Under the pieces are notes generated by a model, which saw nothing but the letters and a program-made list of their open reading frames with translations, was not told the DNA's origin and ran no database searches. Below, in pieces: positions 44,310 to 52,794 of a stretch of 64,000 nt of DNA (its first letter is position 1; each line of letters begins with the position of its first letter). Origin of the DNA: Actinobaculum massiliense (lineage in GTDB: Bacteria; Actinomycetota; Actinomycetes; Actinomycetales; Actinomycetaceae); NCBI RefSeq assembly GCF_001457435.1, contig NZ_LN881716.1, positions 310,001 through 374,000 of the forward strand, in the 5' to 3' direction. The position numbers and the translations under genes are program-made.

Positions 44310-45119
44310 TCAATCGGCCTCGTCGCGCAGGCGCTGAATTTCTCTCGCCTCGGCAACCCGCGCCTCGCGTTCCTTCGCCCAGGGAATAGCTATCCGCTCC
44401 ATCAAATCAGCCACAGCTCCCGGATGCTCGAATGAGTGATCCACGCGCATTTCACTCAAATCCGCGGCCTCCCCCGCTCGTTCCAAAATCGCTTCGGAGT
44501 TAGTTCCCGCGGCAACCGCCCGCCGCGCCGCATCGCGAGCGCGTGCACGCAAATTGCCCGCCGTGTATGAAATGTCTTCCGAGCTACGGTTTTGCGAGAG
44601 TTTCGCCTTCCCGACGACGTCATCGACCACCACCTCGATTCCGACCAGCGCCTTTAACATGGGCGCCACGCCCGCGCCGCTTTCCGTGCCGGCCCCGCAC
44701 GCGCCGGGACTCCACTCGGGCTCGTGGGCGCGCGAAAGCTCGGCGAGGGTGCGGATTTTCCAGTCGGAGTCGTGATGGGCCACGAGGCGCCCGCGGATTT
44801 GGATCGTGAGGTAATTCCAGGTGGGGACGCGCGGCATTCGAGCATCCGGGGCCGCCCGCGTCATATCGGATGGGGAAACGTAGCAGTTCGGGCCGGTGAC
44901 GGTGACCAGGCATTCTCCGGCGTCGTGCCACTGCGGGTTGACCTTGGCGCAGTGCGTATGGAGCGCGAGTTTTCCGTCCGCGCGGCGCGCAATATTAAAA
45001 GGGAGAAAGGTGGCATCAATCCCCCGCTCGGCGCAGGTGATAAATTGGCCGACCCCAATGCGAGCGGCCCACGCCACCGCGGCGTCGGGATCGAGGTTGA
45101 ACTGAGCTGCGACGTACAT
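44310..45119 (-). CDS. FMN-binding split-barrel protein of the PaiB family
   Basis: This 269-residue protein has the PaiB signature at its N-terminus: MYVAAQFNLD, FLPFNIARRADGKLALHTHCAKVNPQW, GPNCYVSPSDM and VPTWNYLTIQIRGRL. PaiB proteins are annotated as FMN-binding negative regulators (originally of proteases and sporulation in Bacillus); their biochemistry is unclear. About 80 C-terminal residues rich in Arg, Ala and Glu (GNLRARARDAARRAVAAG to QRLRDEAD) look like an added helical segment and make it longer than the usual 200-210 residues. It lies alone, before tRNA-Lys. Confidence 0.78.
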   Translation of the reverse strand: MYVAAQFNLDPDAAVAWAARIGVGQFITCAERGIDATFLPFNIARRADGKLALHTHCAKVNPQWHDAGECLVTVTGPNCYVSPSDMTRAAPDARMPRVPTWNYLTIQIRGRLVAHHDSDWKIRTLAELSRAHEPEWSPGACGAGTESGAGVAPMLKALVGIEVVVDDVVGKAKLSQNRSSEDISYTAGNLRARARDAARRAVAAGTNSEAILERAGEAADLSEMRVDHSFEHPGAVADLMERIAIPWAKEREARVAEAREIQRLRDEAD

Positions 45120-45194
45120 GAAAGCAGGCTACCTGGCTCGCGCCTGCGCCAGCACCAGCCGCAACCGGCGGGTAAAGCGAGAACTCGGAAAACG

Positions 45195-45221
45195 AAAAAA
45201 CCCGGAGCTTTTAGCTCCGGG
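45195..45221 (-). terminator. Terminator of tRNA-Lys
   Basis: A 9-bp stem CCCGGAGCT/AGCTCCGGG (45213-45221 with 45201-45209) is followed on the minus strand by a six-T run. Classic intrinsic terminator 10 nt after the tRNA. Confidence 0.9.
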
Positions 45222-45230
45222 CCTCGCCTG

Positions 45231-45302
45231 TACACCGCGAGGGACTCGAACCCACAACCCACTGATTAAGAGTCAGTTGCTCTACCATTGAGCTAGCGGT
45301 GC
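45231..45302 (-). tRNA. tRNA-Lys (anticodon CTT)
   Basis: The acceptor GCACCGC pairs with GCGGTGT (one G-U), the anticodon loop is ACTCTTAAT, and the T loop is TTCGAGT. Discriminator A; no CCA encoded. Confidence 0.95.
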
Positions 45303-45375
45303 ATTTGCCGCAAAGTTTTTTCAGTCACCCTTGCAACGAAGTAATACTTTAGCGTCGCTCCCGCGGCCTTTGCAA

Positions 45376-45398
45376 GCCGAGCGCGTGTAATGCTCGGC
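45376..45398 (-). terminator. Hairpin beyond the distal end of the CRISPR array
   Basis: A perfect 7-bp inverted repeat, GCCGAGC (45376-45382) with GCTCGGC (45392-45398), lies 20 nt past the degenerate terminal repeat in the direction of array transcription. It may end the pre-crRNA. Confidence 0.45.
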
Positions 45399-45417
45399 AC
45401 ACGCTTCAATGCGGCGG

Positions 45418-45445
45418 CAGTTAGCCCCGCTAACTCGGGGATCAC
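45418..45445 (-). repeat. Degenerate terminal CRISPR repeat
   Basis: This 28-nt unit is separated from the first standard repeat by exactly 33 nt, the array's spacer length. It matches the consensus at 20 of 28 positions and keeps a near-complete CCCCG stem. It marks the leader-distal end. Confidence 0.85.
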
Positions 45446-45478
45446 TAAGTGGAAGTCTTCGCGGTCCTGCGTTCGGCC

Positions 45479-48400
45479 GGCTCATCCCCGCTTACGCGGG
45501 GAGCACCTTTGTGGGCATACGCCGCGCATTCAAAACTTGGGCTCATCCCCGCTTACGCGGGGAGCACGACGAACTCCGCGAACGTGGAGCGTTCTCCGTA
45601 GGCTCATCCCCGCTTACGCGGGGAGCACCGAGACTCGCGTACGCATCGAGCACCGTCGGAGGGCTCATCCCCGCTTACGCGGGGAGCACATGGCCGTCAA
45701 TTCGGAGGCGTACCGGGCCGAAGGCTCATCCCCGCTTACGCGGGGAGCACCAAGGGATGAGGGGCTCCGGCGGTGGAACTCGAGGCTCATCCCCGCTTAC
45801 GCGGGGAGCACCCTTCATCACGCGTAAATAACTCCTCAATCAGGGGCTCATCCCCGCTTACGCGGGGAGCACGTGGAGCGAGACAAGCTAGCTCTGGCGG
45901 GGCGGGGCTCATCCCCGCTTACGCGGGGAGCACTTCGTCGATGAGGGCGGGACAGTTGGTGGAGACGGCTCATCCCCGCTTACGCGGGGAGCACTCGATA
46001 TCGGTGAGGAGCGGGCCAAAACCGGCAGGCTCATCCCCGCTTACGCGGGGAGCACCGGCGTTATCGTGTGGGTAATGTGGCTGACGTGGGCTCATCCCCG
46101 CTTACGCGGGGAGCACCCTCAAGCAAGCAGTACGTGAATTAACCCAATCGGCTCATCCCCGCTTACGCGGGGAGCACTTACGCCCCGCCGGGCGTCTAGT
46201 TATCGGCGGCGGCTCATCCCCGCTTACGCGGGGAGCACACGGGCGATACGGGTCGGTGACTGTTGGAGGAGGGCTCATCCCCGCTTACGCGGGGAGCACC
46301 CTCTGCGTTAGCTGTAAGCGCGTAAACGTTGAGGCTCATCCCCGCTTACGCGGGGAGCACTTTAGCGACTTGCGGCAACATTCGCCGCCCCGCAGGCTCA
46401 TCCCCGCTTACGCGGGGAGCACCGCGTACATCCCGGAATCGGCACGCTCACCAAAGGCTCATCCCCGCTTACGCGGGGAGCACTCCCGCCCGCCGCCTGT
46501 GGCGTGGCGACAGCCGGGCTCATCCCCGCTTACGCGGGGAGCACTTTTCTCGCCGAACTGGCGGGCGTGCCTAGGCAGGCTCATCCCCGCTTACGCGGGG
46601 AGCACGATGGAGAGTGATGCGCGGATGCCCTCGGCGGCGGCTCATCCCCGCTTACGCGGGGAGCACTATTCTCGGTAGGGCAGGTATCCGGTAATGCTGG
46701 CTCATCCCCGCTTACGCGGGGAGCACGGCTGATAGCCCGTCAAATGTGCGGCCGCTGTGGGCTCATCCCCGCTTACGCGGGGAGCACCAGTTTTTCCCGT
46801 TGTGTCGAATGGAACCGAAAGGCTCATCCCCGCTTACGCGGGGAGCACGCGATGCCGAGTGAGGGGCGCGTCCGCGAGAAGGGCTCATCCCCGCTTACGC
46901 GGGGAGCACTAGCCCCGCTTTCCGAGGAACCCAAACCAGCGCGGCTCATCCCCGCTTACGCGGGGAGCACTAGCCCCGCTTTCCGAGGAACCCAAACCAG
47001 CGCGGCTCATCCCCGCTTACGCGGGGAGCACTAGTCCCGCTTTTACGAGCCGTTCCGCGTCGCGGGCTCATCCCCGCTTACGCGGGGAGCACGTGAAATC
47101 AATATCGAAAAGAGTTGCTTGGCTCAGGCTCATCCCCGCTTACGCGGGGAGCACTCACGTATGCGGGTTCTGGGTATGTTGTGCCGAGGCTCATCCCCGC
47201 TTACGCGGGGAGCACACGTGCGCGGCAAACGCCTTCGATATGCAGTATGGCTCATCCCCGCTTACGCGGGGAGCACTTCCAGTTCTTGCGGGTCGTCGTC
47301 GAGCCCGTAGGCTCATCCCCGCTTACGCGGGGAGCACGAAAGTCCAGGCCTTCGTCTCCGGGGTCTTCCCGGCTCATCCCCGCTTACGCAGGGAGCACTA
47401 TGTCAACGCGCCGTTTTCAACCCGGGAAAGGGGCTCATCCCCGCTTACGCGGGGAGCACGTCGGGCGCGTATTTTTTGAGTGGTTCGAGGAAGGCTCATC
47501 CCCGCTTACGCGGGGAGCACCAAGCCACCGAATGGGCGGCGAAAGGTGCTCGCGGCTCATCCCCGCTTACGCGGGGAGCACTTGGCGCGACCTGGTAGGC
47601 AACAACTCGTCGACGGCTCATCCCCGCTTACGCGGGGAGCACTCTCCTTTATGTGAGTGGGATGGAACTTTTTCCGGCTCATCCCCGCTTACGCGGGGAG
47701 CACGCCACTGCCCAGAACTCCTCCGGGGTCACTTTCGGCTCATCCCCGCTTACGCGGGGAGCACGTTCCTCAAGCTGGTCAGGCGCGACTTGTGGGGGGC
47801 TCATCCCCGCTTACGCGGGGAGCACCCGACTACTACGACAGTGAGACGGTAGTAACCCGGCTCATCCCCGCTTACGCGGGGAGCACTTACAGTCCTCACT
47901 GGCTGGGGATACGAGGAAAGGCTCATCCCCGCTTACGCGGGGAGCACTAAATGCGGCTGGCCTGGATAGTGTGCGTGAGAGGCTCATCCCCGCTTACGCG
48001 GGGAGCACCAGGGGGTATAGGTTCTCGTGCCATGCCCTTAGGGCTCATCCCCGCTTACGCGGGGAGCACTGCCGGCGTGAACCCGTAAAAAATCGGCTCA
48101 TGGGCTCATCCCCGCTTACGCGGGGAGCACGTGGGGCCCGCCGCGGCCGAGCCTCCCGGCCCCGGCTCATCCCCGCTTACGCGGGGAGCACCCTTTCGAA
48201 CGTTTGGTTGATTGCTTGGGTGGCGGCTCATCCCCGCTTACGCGGGGAGCACTGTTTCATCGGTTATCCCTTTCCATTGCGTTAGGGCTCATCCCCGCTT
48301 ACGCGGGGAGCACCTATCGCCGCCGCCGCCAAGCTCTGCCCATGCCGGCTCATCCCCGCTTACGCGGGGAGCACTCGGGTCGCGCATCGTCACATCACCG

Positions 48401-48496
48401 TTAAACAGGCTCATCCCCGCTTACGCGGGGAGCACTATGACAAGGAGCGTCAGCTTCCCGGTACCGCGGGCTCATCCCCGCTTACGCGGGGAGCAC
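45479..48496 (-). CRISPR. Type I-E CRISPR array, 50 repeats
   Basis: Fifty repeats of 28 bp (plus strand starts GGCTCATCCCCGCTTACG) alternate with 49 spacers of 32-34 nt, a 61-nt period. In crRNA sense the repeat is the minus strand, with a CCCCGC/GCGGGG hairpin and a 3' ATGAGCC handle, the usual actinobacterial I-E form. All copies look identical except one G-to-A change at 47390. The array lies directly after cas2 on the same strand, so the leader end is at 48.5 kb and older spacers are near 45.5 kb. Long ORFs inside the array are artefacts of the period. Confidence 0.98.
46910..47003 (-). repeat. Duplicated spacer-repeat unit in the array
   Basis: Spacers 46910-46942 and 46971-47003 are identical over 33 nt. 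The next spacer toward the leader (47032 on) shares only the first few bases. A unit duplication by recombination or slippage is the simplest cause. Confidence 0.9.
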
Positions 48497-48580
48497 ACTA
48501 AATGACCTGGGGTTTTACCCGAGGGCTTTAGCTCTTTTATTCACTTTATCCGGTTTTCGTTGTTTGTGGAATACGAAGTA
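48497..48580 (-). promoter_or_regulatory. CRISPR leader region
   Basis: Only 84 bp separate the leader-end repeat from the cas2 stop. It is AT-rich (TTTATCC, TTTTATTCACTT on the plus strand), in contrast to the surroundings. It should hold the array promoter and Cas1-Cas2 docking site, perhaps extending into the cas2 3' end. No clear -35/-10 pair is claimed. Confidence 0.65.
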
Positions 48581-48973
48581 TTAGGAGTCGGATTGGTGCC
48601 CTTCGGCATCACTCGCCCACTTCGGGGAACGGGCATCGTACATCCTCCTGGCTGCACTCCAGCCGCGACCCCGCCTACTTACCGTTCTGGATTGTTCAGA
48701 GGAGCACGGCCTCTTCATCAAGACAAGCCCGTCGAAATCTGTAGGTTCCCACTCGTGGTGGTAAACGTCAAAGTGAAGGTGTTGCTCGCCTGCAGCCGAA
48801 TGCACCATGATCGCTTTGCCATTCTGGCATAACTCCTTCGTTCGCGCCCATATCAGCTCTCTAATCCGAGCCGACGGGTTGCCAACGAATACCCCCGCAG
48901 AGATCTCTAACAACCATTTCGTTAGATCTCCACGCAAACTCGCGGGCGCTGCCGTCAGGACTAAAACCATCAT
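48581..48973 (-). CDS. cas2: CRISPR-associated Cas2 (type I-E)
   Basis: This 130-residue protein forms the central dimer of the Cas1-Cas2 spacer integrase. The Cas2e sequence MMVLVLTAAPASLRGDLTKW, then GVFVGNPSARIRELIW, is clear. The ATG at 48973 overlaps the cas1 stop (ATGA). The last 40 residues (after KRPCSSEQ) are Arg/Ser-rich and unconserved, a longer tail than the roughly 95 residues of E. coli Cas2. It is the final gene before the leader. Confidence 0.93.
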   Translation of the reverse strand: MMVLVLTAAPASLRGDLTKWLLEISAGVFVGNPSARIRELIWARTKELCQNGKAIMVHSAAGEQHLHFDVYHHEWEPTDFDGLVLMKRPCSSEQSRTVSRRGRGWSAARRMYDARSPKWASDAEGHQSDS

Positions 48974-50040
48974 TTCCACTCCTCTGAAGAACTCTGCTCT
49001 CTCTCCTTCGGCGAGCTTGACCCCAAATCTCCGGGATGATCCAATTCATCCCAAGAGACGAAGGATGCGCTCGAGCGGAGATCTTGAAGTGAGACTTCAG
49101 AGTCGTCTTCATCCGACGTGTAGTTGACGCCTGCGGGAACGTACCGATTACCCGTGCCCGCCCAGAGTTTGAGCCCTGCACCTGGCTCTTCGACAACGCG
49201 CCCAGCCTCAAGTAGCGCCTTGATATCCCGCGCACATGTGGAAATCAGATCATTCTCAACCATGCGATCACGCATCGCACGCCTCACTTCGGAAGATACG
49301 TCGTCGGGTTTAGTAGCTACAGTTTGAAAAGCGACAGGAATACTAATTTTCGCCTTGTAAAGATCAGCAACGTCGTAAATGAACGACCTTTCCGTCCCCG
49401 AATGTACGAATCCGAGCGCCGGAGAGCACCCGAGGGACACGACTACTGCTTGGACTACCCCGTACAAGCATGAGTTTGCGGCAGTAAGTGCTTGATTTAT
49501 TGGATCTGAAGCCTCGTAATCGTCAACTTTGTAGTCTCTCCGCTTCCAAGGAACTCCCGTCTGTTGCGAAAAGGCCCGATAAACCCGACGAATGCGAGCA
49601 CCCTCTCGCCCACGGAGTTGTTGCATCGTCAAATCGGCAACATCTTCTCCTGGGAAACGATACGAATACATAGCTCGCGCCACCGCGAGTCTTGAGCGCG
49701 TGTTAGACACCAAGCGCGCCTGCAGTTCAATCATCCGCGAACTTTTAGCGATTGATCGACCATGCGCGTAGTATCGCACCCCCTTTTCACCCACCCAAAC
49801 AACAGAAACACCGCAATCACCGAGGAGAGCCATCGCGGCATTACTTATGCGCGTCCCCGGCCCCAACATCAGACACGCGATAACCGCGGCAGGAACGTGA
49901 ACAATGCCCTCCGAGTCTGTAGCTGTTATTGCATTTTCCGATCTATGTATAACCGCATGCTCGAAATAGACGAAACTCCATCGATCTTCTATCCGCCCGA
50001 GTTCGTAGCGCGACGGCGGTGGCGCGCCTCGTAAGACCAT
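48970..50040 (-). CDS. cas1: CRISPR-associated Cas1 integrase (type I-E)
   Basis: This 356-residue metal-dependent integrase inserts new spacers at the leader. The N-terminal beta domain (LGRIEDRWSFVYFEHAVIHRSENAI) precedes the helical catalytic domain, with conserved ANSCLYGVVQAVVVSLGCSP, LGFVHSGTERSFIYDVADLYK (catalytic His-Asp) segments. About 60 C-terminal residues (YTSDEDDSEVSL to SSEEWK) are acidic, Ser-rich and unusual. The 4-nt overlap with cas2 shows tight coupling. A 167-bp gap with a strong inverted repeat separates it from cas6e. Confidence 0.96.
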   Translation of the reverse strand: MVLRGAPPPSRYELGRIEDRWSFVYFEHAVIHRSENAITATDSEGIVHVPAAVIACLMLGPGTRISNAAMALLGDCGVSVVWVGEKGVRYYAHGRSIAKSSRMIELQARLVSNTRSRLAVARAMYSYRFPGEDVADLTMQQLRGREGARIRRVYRAFSQQTGVPWKRRDYKVDDYEASDPINQALTAANSCLYGVVQAVVVSLGCSPALGFVHSGTERSFIYDVADLYKAKISIPVAFQTVATKPDDVSSEVRRAMRDRMVENDLISTCARDIKALLEAGRVVEEPGAGLKLWAGTGNRYVPAGVNYTSDEDDSEVSLQDLRSSASFVSWDELDHPGDLGSSSPKEREQSSSEEWK

Positions 50041-50119
50041 AGATTCCCCTTCCTAAATCCCTAACTGCTGACTTGCCACCCATGTCGGCGGAACCAGAGA
50101 GTTTTTCGTACAGATTTTC

Positions 50120-50137
50120 CGTCCCCTGAAAAGGACG
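50120..50137. repeat. Small hairpin in the cas6e-cas1 gap
   Basis: CGTCC (50120-50124) pairs with GGACG (50133-50137) around an 8-nt loop, next to the larger inverted repeat at 50146-50195. Confidence 0.35.
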
Positions 50138-50145
50138 ATTAATGG

Positions 50146-50195
50146 AGTACGGCGCCCAATTCATGACTTTATATCGCGAAATTGGACGCCGTACT
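50146..50195 (-). repeat. 16-bp inverted repeat between cas6e and cas1
   Basis: Arms 50146-50161 and 50180-50195 (AGTACGGCGCCCAATT and its near complement) pair with one mismatch across an 18-nt loop. This is the only non-coding gap of size within the cas6e-cas1-cas2 part. It could be an attenuator that lowers adaptation genes, an RNase-protected processing site, or an operator. There is no U-run. Confidence 0.7.
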
Positions 50196-50207
50196 GATTG
50201 GGATGTT

Positions 50208-50939
50208 TCACCCGTTAACTGGCCGCAAGGTCATCAGGCCGCACCCGTAGGCCTTAGCACGCCCAAGCCCCTCGGTGAGGGTCTGCCTAAACGCACCAAC
50301 GTCAATGATTCGCAGGTTTCCTTCAAACTGAACTCGCCTGATGGTCACTCGATCCCGATGCCGCTCGCGGTTGGGGCGAGGATCCGCATTCGACAGATCG
50401 GAAAAACGATTGAACCGGGAATCTTCCCTCCGCGTTACGGCAATTTGTCGGAACGGGACTCCTGCAGAGTTTGCTCCGTCTAGAACCTCAAAGCCAGCAT
50501 TGGAAGCTCGACCCTCAAGCCAGGCGATCTGTTGCTCGACCGTCACATGGGGTAAGACTTTCCCTCGTTTCCGACCGGAATCCTTGCCAGGAGCGATTCT
50601 CTTGACGGGATTTGCGGTTAATCTGAAAGTCCACTCTTGCCCCACCATGAGATTATCGAGGAACCTGTCATAAGAGACCGTCTTCCATGGCTCACTGGAA
50701 TTTAGCCAGCCCGCTTGCTCCTGGATGTGCCGCAGATCAGGCTCCATCGAACTCACGATATAGAGCCGATGAGTTTCTCCATCGTGATCCATCCGCCACA
50801 ATGGGCGCCCATCGTTCTCCCCGAAGGCATCAGGAGGAAACGAAGCCATTACCGCGGCATGCATCGCCTGGGGATTCCCAAGTAGCTTTCGGCCAGTCCG
50901 CAAAGCTGGATTCAAAAGCATCGATGAAAAGTACGTCAT
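50208..50939 (-). CDS. cas6e: Cas6e crRNA endonuclease (CasE/Cse3)
   Basis: This 243-residue RAMP protein cleaves pre-crRNA at the base of the repeat hairpin and stays bound in Cascade. It starts MTYFSSMLLNPALRTGRKLL, with the catalytic-His region PQAMHAAVMASFP. The C-terminal Gly-rich loop GLGRAKAYGCGLMTL is diagnostic. Its start overlaps the cas5e stop (ATGA). Length is normal. Confidence 0.96.
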   Translation of the reverse strand: MTYFSSMLLNPALRTGRKLLGNPQAMHAAVMASFPPDAFGENDGRPLWRMDHDGETHRLYIVSSMEPDLRHIQEQAGWLNSSEPWKTVSYDRFLDNLMVGQEWTFRLTANPVKRIAPGKDSGRKRGKVLPHVTVEQQIAWLEGRASNAGFEVLDGANSAGVPFRQIAVTRREDSRFNRFSDLSNADPRPNRERHRDRVTIRRVQFEGNLRIIDVGAFRQTLTEGLGRAKAYGCGLMTLRPVNG

Positions 50940-51634
50940 ACGCTAGTCACCGCCTCGAAAAACGGGTCGATCCGTTCACTCCCATCAGAATTCTCGAGCA
51001 CCACCGGCACTGCGTTCACAACACGACGCCAGGCGTATTGACGAGACTCTGGCGAGAAACTCACTGGAATATCGCGAATGGAATCGCCGGCCTCGCCGCC
51101 TTTCGCATCGCGAATGATGGGGAGCCTCACCGTTTTTCCTCTTTTTTTCCTACACCATTTAGCGGCATGCCACGGCTCTGCACGTAAGGCCTCCTCAACA
51201 TCTCCATCACGCATTCCAAGAACTAAATCCGGGTTCGCGGGGCACGACCGGCGACCAAGGTAGAGCGGGAATTTCGGGGAACGCAAGGATTTTTCCAAGT
51301 CCTCAAGAATCGACTGCGGACCGGAAATGGCCGCCAAGAAAATCGCGTCAGCCAAATACAATCGGGTAGAAAGGCTTCCGGGCGGACCTTTGCGCCAATC
51401 AATTTCCGTTTGGAAGTCGCGTTCCAACGTGCCTTGTTGATCAATTCGCACTCCGAACTGAAGACCTGCCAGATCGGCGATCGGGTCGGTTCTATAGCGT
51501 CCTTCGGAAGCGGCAAGTAGCCCGATTACTCCCGACTTCGTGGGGATCTGATCCGTTGACCGCTTGGTGAACCGTGAATCGCTCCCCCACGATTGAAGGG
51601 GCGCACTCATCTTGAGCACCAGAGACTGCACCAT
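50936..51634 (-). CDS. cas5e: Cascade subunit Cas5e (CasD)
   Basis: This 232-residue RAMP protein binds the crRNA 5' handle. The start VLKMSAPLQSWGSDSRFTKR carries the Cas5 signature. PTKSGVIGLLAASEGR and REFADA-like blocks follow in altered form (STRLYLADAIFLAAI). It overlaps cas7e by 1 nt (TAATG) and cas6e by 4 nt, so Cascade genes are translationally coupled. Confidence 0.95.
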   Translation of the reverse strand: MVQSLVLKMSAPLQSWGSDSRFTKRSTDQIPTKSGVIGLLAASEGRYRTDPIADLAGLQFGVRIDQQGTLERDFQTEIDWRKGPPGSLSTRLYLADAIFLAAISGPQSILEDLEKSLRSPKFPLYLGRRSCPANPDLVLGMRDGDVEEALRAEPWHAAKWCRKKRGKTVRLPIIRDAKGGEAGDSIRDIPVSFSPESRQYAWRRVVNAVPVVLENSDGSERIDPFFEAVTSV

Positions 51635-52776
51635 TAGTTCTCACCCATGTCCCGGAACTCTGATAGCTGCTCGGCGAGTGTGCTTTCCAATTGCTCAAGC
51701 AGTTCCTTACGGGTAACAACGCTACCCAGGGCAGTCGCCTCATCCACAAGCGAATGCGGCGCGATGACCAAGGTTTCCAACGCAGGCGAATCGTACATTT
51801 CCTCGAGTGAGCTCGCCTCCTCCACTAACTTCTTGGCAGCCTCCGCGCGCACCCCATGACCGCTAGCCGTTACCGGCTCCTCGAAGGCATTTACCCAAGA
51901 AACGGGGCGATCCTTACGAACCGCAACAACTACGAGATCCGGAAGAGTACGGTTTGCAAACGTGTTCTGCTTACCAGTGGGCATCGATGCAATGAAGGAG
52001 CGCACAAAAGCTACTGTTGCTTCAACTGCAGCGGCCTTAGTCCCGAGATTCTCAGCAAGATGCTCGAGGTCCACCGTGGCATACCGATAGAGAGTGGATG
52101 CCATCATCTCGACGGTACCAATCATGCCCGCTCCGGTTTCTTCGGATTCCTTTGCCACATCATCCACAGCGGTGAAGTAATCGAACTCGGGGGTAGCGGC
52201 GCTCACCCCGATTGCGTGCGCAACCTGTACACTCGCGTCGACGTTGAAATCAGGGGCATCCGCAACCATGCGCCCGAACATAGCTAGATCGACTGAATGT
52301 TCAGTATCGAGTAGCTTTTGAGCGTCTTTCTTCGCTACCTTCCCTTCCTCGTTTTGGAGAACAAAATCCGCAACATTCTCAATTTGCCGACGAGAAATAA
52401 AGAAGAGGTAGCTGGTCTCGGGGCTGGCCTCAACATCCGTTTGATCTTTCTTCGGTTTTGGAGTGGTTAGTTTGAAGCCACCTTTGGTGAAAACTTCGGC
52501 GACTGCCGAACGCGCATCCTCGATCAACCATTCCGGATTCTTTTCAACCACCTGCCGTGCAATAACGTCAACGGCACGCTTCGTACGAACTCCAAGCTTC
52601 GAGCGATCCAAATAGGATTCAAAATCCATCCGAATCGCGTGCTTCCACGCCTGGGAAGATACCCTCTGGCGCGGCACACCTCCGAACGTCGCCGTCTTTG
52701 GCGAACCCGTATCGTCGCGGTTGATGTTTGAGGGCGGAAGGGTGTGCAACGCATGCACGTCAATGAATGTACTCAT
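51634..52776 (-). CDS. cas7e: Cascade backbone subunit Cas7e (CasC/Cse4)
   Basis: This 380-residue RAMP protein forms the six-copy backbone that coats the crRNA. It begins FIDVHALHTLPPSNINRDDTGSPKTA-like, with the conserved RVSSQAWKHAIR block. VDLAMFGRMVAD and SFIASMPTGKQNTFANRTLPD follow. The last portion is acidic. It lies 18 bp after cse2. Confidence 0.96.
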   Translation of the reverse strand: MSTFIDVHALHTLPPSNINRDDTGSPKTATFGGVPRQRVSSQAWKHAIRMDFESYLDRSKLGVRTKRAVDVIARQVVEKNPEWLIEDARSAVAEVFTKGGFKLTTPKPKKDQTDVEASPETSYLFFISRRQIENVADFVLQNEEGKVAKKDAQKLLDTEHSVDLAMFGRMVADAPDFNVDASVQVAHAIGVSAATPEFDYFTAVDDVAKESEETGAGMIGTVEMMASTLYRYATVDLEHLAENLGTKAAAVEATVAFVRSFIASMPTGKQNTFANRTLPDLVVVAVRKDRPVSWVNAFEEPVTASGHGVRAEAAKKLVEEASSLEEMYDSPALETLVIAPHSLVDEATALGSVVTRKELLEQLESTLAEQLSEFRDMGEN

Positions 52777-52794
52777 TAGAGTCTCCTCATCTTT

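Noticed and set aside
45479-48496. Self-targeting spacers against genes in this window
   Set aside because: No spacer was recognised in the rest of the window by eye, but this is not a proper search; aligning all 49 spacers to the genome and to phage and plasmid sequences would settle it.
45390-48505. Many open frames of 60-245 codons rich in RLIPAYAGST and AHPRLRGEH repeats
   Set aside because: They are translations of the CRISPR array; the repeat has no stop in several frames.
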